Part shown: positions 11,950-19,528 of the stretch, piece by piece
Numbering within the stretch: position 1 is the first letter of the stretch
How the letters are laid out: the number at the start of each line of letters is the position of its first letter
NCBI GenBank assembly: GCA_028706405.1
Contig: JAQWBM010000029.1
Span: 1 to 32,079 of the forward strand
DNA from: Eubacteriales bacterium
Lineage (GTDB): Bacteria; Bacillota; Clostridia; Peptostreptococcales; Anaerovoracaceae
DNA length: 32,079 bases
Direction of reading: 5' to 3'
Position numbers and translations under genes: made by a program
Notes under the pieces: generated by a model
Seen by the model: only the letters and a program-made list of their open reading frames with translations
What the model was told of the DNA's origin: nothing
Databases searched by the model: none

Positions 11950-14304
11950 TTAAAGATTTCTGATTCTATTCAGTATGATTCTTTGCTCCGCCGAGGCTAC
12001 CAGTCTTCTTGTATAAGCCACCGTATCAGGGTTGACGCTTATGCTGTCTATTCCTTCTCCTATTAAGAATTCGGCAAATTCCGGATACTGGGACGGACCC
12101 TGCCCACAGATGGATATTGTTTTTCCGTACTTGTGAGCCGCTTTTATAAGTATGGATATGCCTCTTTTTACAGCTTCGTTTCTCTCGTCAAAATATCCCA
12201 TATTGTTCAATATAGCCGAATCCCTGTCTGCTCCCATTATCAGCTGTGTTAAATCATTGCTTCCGATACTGAAGCCGTCTACCATCTGGGCAAACTCCTC
12301 AGCCTCGAACACTACCGACGGGACTTCTGCCATAATCCAGATTTTGAAACTTTTACTCTGCGCTAAGCCTTCTTCCGCCATTATGCGCTTTACTTTTTCC
12401 AGTTCCCAAGTGGTCCTTACAAACGGCAGCATACCCCATACATTTTCCAGTCCGAATTCTTCCCTGACTTTTTTCAACGCCCTGCATTCCAGCCTGAATC
12501 CCTCTTCGTACTCTGGAGAAATATACCTCGATACACCTCTCCAGCCTATCATGGGATTTGATTCTATGGGCTCAACCTCATCTCCGCCCTTAAGGCCCCT
12601 GAACTCATTGGTCCTGAAATCGCTCAATCTTACAACGATGGGCTTCGGATATATTTCCTGTGCCACCGCAGTGATTCCTTCCGCCATTTTATCTATTAGA
12701 AGCTGTCCCTGACCGGTTTTTACCAGGTACATTGGGTGGATCCCAACTAAATTGGTAAATATAAATTCTGTTCTCATAAGACCTATACCGTCAAAGGGCA
12801 AATCCTTGTACATGTTTATAACGGAAGGCTCTCCTAAGTTCATATATATTTTGGTTGCCGTAACAGGCGCCATCTGATTCAGCAAGTCTGCGCCCAATAC
12901 TGCTCCCTGACCCTTTATATCCTCTCCTTTTTTGTCCTCCATAAGAACTGTTCCTTCATATACAACTCCTCTTTTTGCATCCACAGTTACTTCCATGCCT
13001 TCTTTTAATATTTCAATTGCGCCTTTGGCGCCTACTATACATGGAATTCCCAGCTCCCTTGAAACAATTGCGGCATGGCAGGTCCTTCCTCCTTCTTCCG
13101 TAACAACCGCATTCACCTTTTTCATGGCCGGCACCATATCAGGGTTGGTCATAATGGTAACCAAAATATCCCCTTTTTCCACACTTGCCATTTCTGATAA
13201 ATCCTTTATACTTTTTACCTTGCCTGCACCGATTCCCGGGGAAGCGGACAATCCTTTCACCAGAACCTTAAGGTCTTTCTGCTTTACTTCCTGTTCCAAT
13301 CCATTCCCTCCTTTTAACGTTGTAATCGGCCTGGCCTGCAATATATACAATTTTTTGGTATCCTTGTCAAATCCCCATTCTATATCCTGACAGCTTCCGT
13401 ATATCTTTTCAATCCTCAGTCCGTAGTCGATCAGTTCCGTTATCTCTTCATCGGATAAACACGGCTTGTTTATATCTTCAGGCCCCATATAGTTGTCTGC
13501 CCTGATTGTCACGGTGCCAATTCCCGTGCTGCTTTTAACCACCATTGTATTTTTTTCAGAAATTTGTTTTTCGATCACTTCCTTGCTTTCCTTATTAATA
13601 ATATATTCATCAGGGGTTACAGCTCCCGACACTATTGCTTCGCCCAAGCCCCAGCTTGCATTAATCATCATTTCATTTTTATTATTGGTCACTGGATTGG
13701 CGGTAAACATTACTCCTGATTTTTCGCTGTTTACCATTTTTTGCACCACTATGGACAAGCTGACTTCAAAATGGTTAAACCCTTGATTTTGTCTGTAATA
13801 TATAGCTCTGGATGTCCAAAGGGAAGCCCAGCATTTTCGCACGTAATTCAGCAGTTCTTTCTTTCCGCTGATATGAAGATATGTATCTTGCTGTCCGGCA
13901 AAGGAGGCTTCCGGCAAATCTTCTGCCGTAGCCGATGACCTGATGGCTACCTCCGGATTTTTAATTCCGATTTTATCGCCGAATTGGCTGTAAGCCGATA
14001 TGATCTCATTTTCCAAATCCTTTGGAATCTGAGCGGAGTTTATGATACTTTGAATTTCTTCGCTTGTTTTTTGCAGCTTTGCGGAATCCTCGATATCTAA
14101 GCTGTCAAACTTTTTTCTGATCTCATCATTCAGATTTGATTCTTCGATAAAATATTTATAAGCCTGAGCTGTTATACAAAATCCCGGGGGAACATCCAAA
14201 CCTCTTTGGGTCATTTCCCCCAAATTTGCTCCCTTACCTCCAACAATAGGTATATCATGTTTGTTAATTTGGTTGAACTCTTTTATGTATTTATACTCCA
14301 CCAT
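11950..14304 (-). CDS. ppsA: Phosphoenolpyruvate synthase (784 aa)
   Basis: Converts pyruvate and ATP to PEP, AMP and phosphate in gluconeogenesis. The N-terminal ATP-grasp/PPDK_N domain shows GGKGANLGEM, AIRSSATAEDLPEASFAGQQDTYL and ILQARPIT. The central swivelling phosphohistidine domain has GGRTCHAAIVSRELGIPC with H410. The C-terminal TIM barrel has IGSNDLTQLIMGADRDS and SICGQGPSQYPEFAEFL, including the catalytic Cys. Length is close to E. coli PpsA (792). The start (14302-14304) is set by AGGAGGAG 7 nt upstream; the longer reading from 14397 extends into the promoter. Monocistronic; two promoter-like repeats lie upstream. Confidence 0.95.
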   Translation of the reverse strand: MVEYKYIKEFNQINKHDIPIVGGKGANLGEMTQRGLDVPPGFCITAQAYKYFIEESNLNDEIRKKFDSLDIEDSAKLQKTSEEIQSIINSAQIPKDLENEIISAYSQFGDKIGIKNPEVAIRSSATAEDLPEASFAGQQDTYLHISGKKELLNYVRKCWASLWTSRAIYYRQNQGFNHFEVSLSIVVQKMVNSEKSGVMFTANPVTNNKNEMMINASWGLGEAIVSGAVTPDEYIINKESKEVIEKQISEKNTMVVKSSTGIGTVTIRADNYMGPEDINKPCLSDEEITELIDYGLRIEKIYGSCQDIEWGFDKDTKKLYILQARPITTLKGGNGLEQEVKQKDLKVLVKGLSASPGIGAGKVKSIKDLSEMASVEKGDILVTIMTNPDMVPAMKKVNAVVTEEGGRTCHAAIVSRELGIPCIVGAKGAIEILKEGMEVTVDAKRGVVYEGTVLMEDKKGEDIKGQGAVLGADLLNQMAPVTATKIYMNLGEPSVINMYKDLPFDGIGLMRTEFIFTNLVGIHPMYLVKTGQGQLLIDKMAEGITAVAQEIYPKPIVVRLSDFRTNEFRGLKGGDEVEPIESNPMIGWRGVSRYISPEYEEGFRLECRALKKVREEFGLENVWGMLPFVRTTWELEKVKRIMAEEGLAQSKSFKIWIMAEVPSVVFEAEEFAQMVDGFSIGSNDLTQLIMGADRDSAILNNMGYFDERNEAVKRGISILIKAAHKYGKTISICGQGPSQYPEFAEFLIGEGIDSISVNPDTVAYTRRLVASAEQRIILNRIRNL

Positions 14305-14385
14305 GCTAAATCTCCTCCTGTTTTTTCGCAACTCTAACAAGCTGTTTTTCCATTTTACTTTATAGAGCCTCTTTTTTGTATATAT

Positions 14386-14469
14386 TATAGCACACACAGA
14401 TCATTATGCCATACTTTTTACTCTTTTTATAACACACACAAATCATTATGCTATGCTTTTTATGTTTTT
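14386..14469 (-). repeat. 42-bp tandem duplication containing ppsA promoter elements
   Basis: 14386-14427 and 14428-14469 are adjacent copies, identical at 35 of 42 positions. On the minus strand, copy 1 abuts an extended -10 (TGCTATAAT, 14384-14392), and copy 2 carries TATAAA in the same place. A duplicated promoter with different -10 strength is the simplest reading. Confidence 0.7.
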
Positions 14470-14607
14470 TACGTCAAAGAATTTAATCCTTTAAAATTGT
14501 TCCTTTAAAATAATTGGCATTTGATTTTGATTTCCTCAGTCCTTTTTTGTTATTTTATCGGAAACGCGCTGAATCAGAATATATCCGCGTTACGTCAAAA
14601 GGCAAAG
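14470..14607. other. Non-coding spacer upstream of the ppsA promoters
   Basis: AT-rich sequence between the ppsA promoter repeats and the terminator of the next operon. No ORF, RNA or clear regulatory element is seen. Confidence 0.5.
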
Positions 14608-14643
14608 AAAAGCGAAGCAGCGCTTTCGCATTGCTTCGCTTTT
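14608..14643 (-). terminator. Terminator of the GAP-family gene
   Basis: AAAAGCGAAGCA (14608-14619) pairs perfectly with TGCTTCGCTTTT (14632-14643). On the minus strand the stem ends in CTTTTC, just downstream of the gene at 14649. Confidence 0.8.
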
Positions 14644-14648
14644 TCCAA

Positions 14649-15383
14649 TTATTTCAACAAAAATGATATGGAATGATATACCAAAATGATACCGATAATG
14701 CTCACAAGAGAGGGGGCAAGAATATCTGCCCATTTTGTGACTTGTGCCTTTATAGCCTTATAAAGACGATCAAACTTATCCTGCGCTTTGATATAAATGA
14801 AATATAAAATCATCAAAGGTAACGTGTAAATCGTATTATATACAATAAGTATGAACGTCACTTGAAGGAGCGTGAGTTGGTAATTAAAAAGAATTGCCAA
14901 AAAAGCGAAGTACGGCAAAGCGGTTGTTAATTCCGAAATTGTCGCGCCCACGCCCAAGGCCACTAAAGCCATCGGAGATACTGATTTTATTTTACGTGCG
15001 GCTTCCGCTTCATCGTTTTTATTACCATTATGCTCGCTAGGCTTCAGAGATTGAATTTGTTTTTTAAGTAATTCAATTTTGTTGCTTTGCAGCAAAAAGC
15101 CAGTTCCAATAAGAAAAGCAACGCCGAGTATCAGTTCAGTGGTAAATAAAATTTGTCCGTGCTTTCCTACGAGCTTATCAAAAAAATTACCAATAAAGGC
15201 GACAAGCCCAAAATACGCCATGAATCCGCCTATCAAATTTGTAACCCCGGTTGGTATAATGAAATACCAAATGTGTCTCGGCTTTTTGACCATGCTCTGT
15301 AAAACAAATTGCTGGGTGATAGCAAATGGATTAAGACTATCCGCCGCACTCGTTAAAATCGTTAAAAGCAATAATACCCACAT
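14649..15383 (-). CDS. GAP-family multi-span membrane protein (244 aa)
   Basis: Six predicted membrane segments in a repeated layout. The first is LLLTILTSAADSLNPFAITQQF, with the NPF motif typical of the GAP (Sap/SfLAP) family, which is related in topology to LysE/DsbD-like transporters. The second half repeats the pattern at ALVALGVGATISELTTALPYFAFLAIL. The hydrophilic linker between halves (LKPSEHNGNKNDEAEAARK) is cytoplasmic. AAAGGAGG lies 7 nt before the start. The substrate is unknown. It stands alone between ppsA and a tRNA gene. Confidence 0.75.
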   Translation of the reverse strand: MWVLLLLTILTSAADSLNPFAITQQFVLQSMVKKPRHIWYFIIPTGVTNLIGGFMAYFGLVAFIGNFFDKLVGKHGQILFTTELILGVAFLIGTGFLLQSNKIELLKKQIQSLKPSEHNGNKNDEAEAARKIKSVSPMALVALGVGATISELTTALPYFAFLAILFNYQLTLLQVTFILIVYNTIYTLPLMILYFIYIKAQDKFDRLYKAIKAQVTKWADILAPSLVSIIGIILVYHSISFLLK

Positions 15384-15436
15384 GTTGTTTCCTCCTTTAT
15401 TTTTGCCTTTTAGTTCCTCAGATACAATAAAAACGC

Positions 15437-15464
15437 TGAAATTTCAACGTTTCAGCGTTCTCGT
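15437..15464 (-). terminator. Hairpin downstream of tRNA-Arg
   Basis: AACGCTGAAA and TTTCAGCGTT form a perfect 10-bp stem with an 8-nt loop. On the minus strand it lies about 25 nt after the tRNA 3' end, followed by TTTTTATTG. It is likely the tRNA terminator. Confidence 0.7.
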
Positions 15465-15486
15465 TTTGTCCTTTTCGGACACTTTG

Positions 15487-15563
15487 TGGTGCGCCCATAG
15501 GGATTCGAACCCCAGACCTTCGCATTCGTAGTGCGCTACTCTATCCAGCTGAGCTATGGGCGC
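15487..15563 (-). tRNA. tRNA-Arg (anticodon ACG)
   Basis: Minus-strand cloverleaf of 77 nt with a 7-bp acceptor stem GCGCCCA/TGGGCGC. The D arm is GCTCAGCTGGATAGAGT and the anticodon loop is CT-ACG-AA. The T arm contains GGTTCGAATCC, and 3' ACCA is encoded. The anticodon ACG (read as ICG) decodes CGU, CGC and CGA arginine codons. Confidence 0.95.
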
Positions 15564-15651
15564 ACAGTCATGCTTCTATAGAGTACAAGACAAATTATAT
15601 AACAGTTCAGTGAGGATTGTCAAAGTAAAATTCTGTTATTGTTCGTAATTA

Positions 15652-15890
15652 GTTATTGATCAGGCTGTCGAAGGCATTGGCTGCGGTTGAGACCGGCTGT
15701 TGGAGGGGTTTTGTAAATGTCATATAATACTCTCCGCTGGAATTGAGCAACATGTTCAGTTCCTGTCAAACGCGGTTGCGGCACGGTTTGTTTGACAGTC
15801 TGAATATGGCGGGATGAAGCGCAGAGAGTATCAAAATCCCGACCAGCCGGTGAGGCCGCAGACAATGCCTTCTCAGGTCTGTGCAGTAAC
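15652..15890. repeat. 239-bp imperfect palindrome (long hairpin element)
   Basis: Nested complementary segments run from the ends to the centre. They are CAGGCT/GGTCTG (15661/15876), GAAGGCATTG/CAATGCCTTC (15670/15863), CTGCGG/CCGCAG (15681/15856), CCGGCTG/CAGCCGG (15693/15844), GGGGTTTTG/CAAAATCCC (15705/15832), ATACTCTC/GAGAGTAT (15727/15824), CATGTTCAG/CTGAATATG (15751/15800) and CTGTCAAAC/GTTTGACAG (15763/15790). It lies between the histidine kinase stop and the tRNA. It is GC-richer than its surroundings and has no T-run. It could be a MITE-like element or a long structured RNA. The minus-strand ORF covering it is a by-product of the palindrome. Confidence 0.8.
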
Positions 15891-15898
15891 ATAATCAG

Positions 15899-17368
15899 CT
15901 AATGTTCAGGCTCGGGTGCAGGGTCACCGGCCTTTGGCAGCAGGATAGTCGTTCTTGTGCCTATTTCTTTTCTGCTGATCACCTCAATGCTGCCGCCGTG
16001 ACGATCAATGATCCATTTCATAATTGCCAGACCGAGTCCGGAGCCGCCGGTTTTTCTGGCTCTGGATTCATCAGATCGGTAGAAGCGATCAAATATATAA
16101 GGAAGGGTTTCAGGATCAATCCCAATTCCGTTGTCCTGGACAGAAATCCGCACCATTTCATTATCTTCCGTAACAGACACAAGGATCTCTCCGCCAGCGG
16201 AAGTGTATTTGATGCTATTGTCGATCAGGATGCGCAAAGCCTGCTTTAACAGTTGGCGGTCCGCATTGACAAATGCTTCGGTATTGCACTTGATTTGGAA
16301 GGTATGAAGGGTATCGATCATCTGTGTTTCCTTGAAAATTTCTTCGATAATAATAGAACAGTCAAAGACTTCAAGATCAATATGGAGTGTCTCATTATCT
16401 CCGCGCGCCAGAAACAGCAGCTGCTCAATCAGTTCCTTCATGCTTTCCGCTTCACTTTTTATCGCGTCGATAGATTCCTGTAAGGTTTTTTCATCATTTT
16501 TGCCCCATCGATCCAGAAGATTGACGTAGCCCTGAATGACGGAGATCGGTGTACGCAGTTCATGGGAGGCATCTGAGACAAAGCGAACCTGAGAGCGGTA
16601 CGCCTCATCGATTCGGTTCAGCATGCTATTGATGGCATTCGCCAGATCTTTTAATTCGCTTTGAGGACCATCCACAGAAAGACGTTTATCCAGTTTTGTA
16701 GCATCGATATTGCTGATCGTGCCGGATAATTCCCTCAGCCGTTTCATTTCTTGCTGTGACATCTCCCGTCCTGGGGCGGAGCTCAGATTCTGAGCTTGCC
16801 TGGACATTTCGGTCAGCGGGCGGAGAATCCGGCGGATTTTTCTTTTGCTCCTGCCAATACCCCATATGAGAAGCAGTCCCTCCAAAATCAGAAGCGCTAT
16901 GAACAGTTCCCGGTAATCCGCAAAGGTTGAGCCGATGTGGCAGGTTATCAAGACTTCTTCGTTAACGAGAATCAAACGGTATTTAAGCGCGGAAAGGGGA
17001 TGGCCGGATTCCGAATCGAACCAAAGCCAACGTGTGACCCTGTATTCGCTCATGGGAGTATATTGGTTAATAATATCCCATAATTCAAATCCGCGCTGAT
17101 CTTGAACAGAAACGTCAAATGAATACTCCATGATCGTTTGATTTTTGGGAGAAAGTTCTTTTAACAGAGTCGCCGCGTTATCTTCTGATTTCCAAAGAGT
17201 GAAAGCGATAATTGAAAGACATAGGGCGATATTGACGATTAACAATATCCCAATTGTATAGAAAACCGTATGCAGATTCAGCTTCATTACCAAAGAAAAG
17301 CTGGCTTTGTTTGCGCTTGCTGAAGTATTGCTGCTGCTGTTTTTTGTTGGTCCGTTAGAATTATTCAC
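15899..17368 (-). CDS. Sensor histidine kinase (489 aa)
   Basis: Membrane sensor kinase of the OmpR-partner type. The N-terminus is unusually Asn/Ser-rich (NNSNGPTKNSSSNTSASANK). TM1 lies at about 33-57, followed by an extracytoplasmic sensor of about 95 residues and TM2 at about 155-171. Then come HAMP, a HisKA domain with H269 in SDASHELRTPISVIQGY, and HATPase with N box (DNSIKYT), G1 (DNGIGIDPE) and G2 (GGSGLGLAI). It overlaps the response regulator gene by 8 nt, so the two are coupled. The signal is unknown; linkage to the DUF4342 gene hints at an envelope-related stimulus, which is inference only. Confidence 0.93.
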   Translation of the reverse strand: MNNSNGPTKNSSSNTSASANKASFSLVMKLNLHTVFYTIGILLIVNIALCLSIIAFTLWKSEDNAATLLKELSPKNQTIMEYSFDVSVQDQRGFELWDIINQYTPMSEYRVTRWLWFDSESGHPLSALKYRLILVNEEVLITCHIGSTFADYRELFIALLILEGLLLIWGIGRSKRKIRRILRPLTEMSRQAQNLSSAPGREMSQQEMKRLRELSGTISNIDATKLDKRLSVDGPQSELKDLANAINSMLNRIDEAYRSQVRFVSDASHELRTPISVIQGYVNLLDRWGKNDEKTLQESIDAIKSEAESMKELIEQLLFLARGDNETLHIDLEVFDCSIIIEEIFKETQMIDTLHTFQIKCNTEAFVNADRQLLKQALRILIDNSIKYTSAGGEILVSVTEDNEMVRISVQDNGIGIDPETLPYIFDRFYRSDESRARKTGGSGLGLAIMKWIIDRHGGSIEVISRKEIGTRTTILLPKAGDPAPEPEH

Positions 17369-18050
17369 GTATGATATATCCCACTCCTCTTATAGTTTGA
17401 ATAAATTTTTCTCCAAAAGGCTCCTCGATCTTTGCGCGAAGATATCGGATATAAACATCTATGGCGTTGGTTTCTCCTACAAAATTATAACCCCAGACAC
17501 TGTCGAGCAAACGATCCCGGCTCATGACCAGACCTTTGTTCTGCATCAGATAAGCCAGAAGGTCAAATTCCTTTTTTGTTAAATCAACAGGAACATCTCC
17601 GACCCATACCTCTCTGCTGTCAAGGTTCAGCCGGAGCTTTCCCGCTGTGTATGCATGTTCCGTATTTTTATCGCTTTCATTGGAGGAACCCGCATTCCGC
17701 AGTACGGCGCGAATCCTGGCTAACAGTTCTTCAATAGCGAAGGGTTTCGTGATATAATCATTGGCGCCTCCATCCAATCCTGCAACCTTATCCATGGTGT
17801 CGTCTCTGGCTGTCAGTAAAATGACAGGTACCGAGGAGGTCTGGCGAATCCGCCGAAGCACTTCAAAGCCATTAAGACCGGGCAACATGATATCCAAAGC
17901 AATGAGATCAAAGTGTTTTGACTGAGCTAATGCCAGTCCTGTCCTTCCGTCCGCTGCTTTCTCCACAGTATAACCTTCAAAGCTCAGCTCAAGCTCGATA
18001 AATCTGGCAAGTTTTTCTTCATCCTCCACGATCAATATGTGTTCCGGCAT
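17361..18050 (-). CDS. OmpR/PhoB-family response regulator (229 aa)
   Basis: Receiver domain (ILIVEDEEKL, phospho-acceptor D53 in LIALDIMLPG, T in VILLTARDD, K in DYITKPF) followed by a winged-helix DNA-binding domain (LTKKEFDLLAYLMQNKGLVMSRDRLL, VDVYIRYLRAKIEEP-type end). The start is set at MPEHILIVEDE with AAGGAGG 6 nt upstream; an upstream in-frame ATG at 18080 lacks one. It is co-transcribed with DUF4342 (upstream) and the kinase (downstream). Direct repeats typical for this family lie over the operon promoter, so autoregulation is likely. Confidence 0.94.
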   Translation of the reverse strand: MPEHILIVEDEEKLARFIELELSFEGYTVEKAADGRTGLALAQSKHFDLIALDIMLPGLNGFEVLRRIRQTSSVPVILLTARDDTMDKVAGLDGGANDYITKPFAIEELLARIRAVLRNAGSSNESDKNTEHAYTAGKLRLNLDSREVWVGDVPVDLTKKEFDLLAYLMQNKGLVMSRDRLLDSVWGYNFVGETNAIDVYIRYLRAKIEEPFGEKFIQTIRGVGYIIRE

Positions 18051-18098
18051 AGGTTTCCTCCTTGAAATGCTCCGCACCAAAGCCCAAAATCACTTCTT

Positions 18099-18653
18099 TT
18101 ATTTAGAATCGCCGCGCATATCGTTTTTGATTTCTTCCGCGGCGGTTGCAACCGTGTTCATTGCGTCATTTACTTTACTGCTATTGATGTCCGGGCCCTG
18201 GAAAGAGTAGCGGAAGCTGAAGAACAGACCGACAATGATAAGCGGTACTACTATCCAGAATGCAAAGAGAACCATAAGAACCAATACGGTCACGGGAAGC
18301 CTCATCATGGATTCTCCATTCTTTTCCACCACAAAAGCGTTGATATTTCCTTTATGAATGATCCCGCCCAACCAATGGAAAAGTTTTTTCATATTTTGTC
18401 TGAATGCAGACTTATCACGGTTGCCTCCAAATTGTTCATTTTTGTTCTCTTCTTTTTGTGTGCTGCCAGTGATTGCCACGCTGCCGGTATGATACTGACC
18501 GCCGCCTTCCGGTGACTGCACTTTTCCTTGCCGCTCTAACTCGATAAGCGCCTGAAGGATGTCTCCGTCCGCATTCTCTAATGCTGTTTTTGCTTCATCA
18601 TACGATATATTCGCATATTCCCGAAGCTTTTCTACTTGTTCTAATGTTACCAT
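18099..18653 (-). CDS. DUF4342 protein with UBA/Ts-N-like domain (184 aa)
   Basis: The N-terminal 40 residues (EQVEKLREYANISYDEAKTALENADGDILQALIELE) form a UBA/EF-Ts-N-like three-helix domain. A Gly/Gln-rich linker follows. The DUF4342 region (about 90-135) has KGNINAFVVEKNGESMMRLPVTVLVL and one strongly hydrophobic membrane segment (FAFWIVVPLIIVGLFFSF). The C-terminal tail is hydrophilic. The UBA-like head suggests protein-protein contact; the molecular role is not established. AAGGAGG precedes the start. It is the first gene of the operon with the two-component system. Confidence 0.85.
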   Translation of the reverse strand: MVTLEQVEKLREYANISYDEAKTALENADGDILQALIELERQGKVQSPEGGGQYHTGSVAITGSTQKEENKNEQFGGNRDKSAFRQNMKKLFHWLGGIIHKGNINAFVVEKNGESMMRLPVTVLVLMVLFAFWIVVPLIIVGLFFSFRYSFQGPDINSSKVNDAMNTVATAAEEIKNDMRGDSK

Positions 18654-18706
18654 AATATAATTCCTCCTTGATATATGGATTTCAGCTGTAAATGGATTAT
18701 GGTTTC

Positions 18707-18762
18707 ATTATAAGAAATAATTCTTCAAGGGTCCTTCAGTGAAAATTAAAATCAGATTAAAA
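18707..18762 (-). promoter_or_regulatory. Operon promoter with OmpR-type direct repeats
   Basis: On the minus strand a TATAAT -10 box (18707-18712) lacks a good -35. At the -35 region and just upstream are two TTTTAAT repeats (18745-18751 and 18756-18762) exactly 11 bp apart, one helical turn. This is the usual layout for activation by an OmpR/PhoB regulator, here probably the regulator encoded in the same operon. Confidence 0.55.
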
Positions 18763-18769
18763 ACATCTT

Positions 18770-18960
18770 TTTTTTCAGAATAGCACGTAATATTGAGAAA
18801 GTCTATATTTGGATTCCAATCGACCTTCGCAGGCAATGTATGCAGATTGATTTTTACCGGAAATCATTTATAACGAGGCAAAAACTCCACATCCCTTTAA
18901 GTGGCGGGTGCAACTTAATTTCACGGGAAGTATCTTTCGACTCGTTGAAACGCACAGAGG
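18770..18960. other. Non-coding region between divergent operons
   Basis: No supported ORF. The sequence around 18860-18960 contains GC-richer stretches and short repeats, but I recognise no RNA family or transcription unit. Confidence 0.4.
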
Positions 18961-18963
18961 GAA

Positions 18964-18999
18964 GAAAATTTTCTACAGTCGAAAATTTTCTGCTATAAT
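18964..18999 (+). promoter_or_regulatory. Promoter of DUF3842 gene with twin palindromes
   Basis: Extended -10 TGCTATAAT (18991-18999) with a poor -35. Two identical perfect palindromes GAAAATTTTC lie at 18964-18973 and 18981-18990, centred 17 bp apart and occupying the -35 and spacer. They are a likely binding site for an unidentified regulator. Confidence 0.55.
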
Positions 19000-19039
19000 A
19001 ATAATAAATAATTTGAAAAGATGAGGAAGGAACCAACAA

Positions 19040-19450
19040 ATGAGAATAGCGGTGGTAGATGGACAAGGCGGCGGGATCGGGCGCGCTATCGTTGATAAAT
19101 TAAAAACTGCACTCCCTGAAGTTGAGGTGATTGCGTTAGGAACAAATTCTGCAGCAACCGGGCAGATGCTGAGAGCCGGAGCAGACGACGGCGCTACCGG
19201 TGAGAATGCGATCGCACATAACATGAAATCCGTTGATATCGTAGTAGGCGTTATTGCAATTATCAATGCCAATTCCATGATGGGAGAACTAAGCCCCAAA
19301 ATGGCGCAGGCTATCGGTGAAAGCCGGGCATTTAAGGTTCTGCTGCCCATAAACCGCTGCAATATTCATGTGGTAAGCGTGGAAGACGCCCCCCTCAGCG
19401 TGCATCTGGACAATGCGATCCGGATCATTCATGAATATGTAAAGAAATAA
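19040..19450 (+). CDS. DUF3842 family protein (136 aa)
   Basis: Small conserved clostridial protein. The N-terminus RIAVVDGQGGGIGRAIVDKL is a Rossmann-like glycine-rich loop. It continues with VEVIALGTNSAATGQMLRAGADDGATGENAI and ends LPINRCNIHVVSVEDAPLSVHLDNAIRIIHEYV. The whole pattern is that of DUF3842. Nucleotide binding is plausible from the loop, but the function is not known. GGAAGG precedes ATG 19040. Monocistronic, convergent with the proA operon. Confidence 0.88.
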   Translation: MRIAVVDGQGGGIGRAIVDKLKTALPEVEVIALGTNSAATGQMLRAGADDGATGENAIAHNMKSVDIVVGVIAIINANSMMGELSPKMAQAIGESRAFKVLLPINRCNIHVVSVEDAPLSVHLDNAIRIIHEYVKK

Positions 19451-19464
19451 AGACGATCTTGAGC

Positions 19465-19511
19465 GAACGGAAAAATTTCCACCAATCTTTAATTGAAGAA
19501 ATTCTCCGTTC
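19465..19511. terminator. Hairpin between DUF3842 and proA (convergent genes)
   Basis: GAACGGA (19465-19471) pairs with TCCGTTC (19505-19511), and within it AATTTC (19474-19479) pairs with GAAATT (19498-19503). It lies between two gene ends and has only short T-runs. It may serve both directions. Confidence 0.5.
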
Positions 19512-19528
19512 AATTGTGTTTGATGTTA

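Noticed and set aside
12152..13786. Plus-strand ORFs of up to 186 codons opposite ppsA
   Set aside because: All are antisense to a well-supported full-length ppsA with a complete set of family motifs; their composition is that of shadow frames.
15653..15892. 79-codon minus-strand ORF after the histidine kinase
   Set aside because: It coincides with the long palindrome, has no clear ribosome site or recognisable motif, and its composition is explained by the hairpin.
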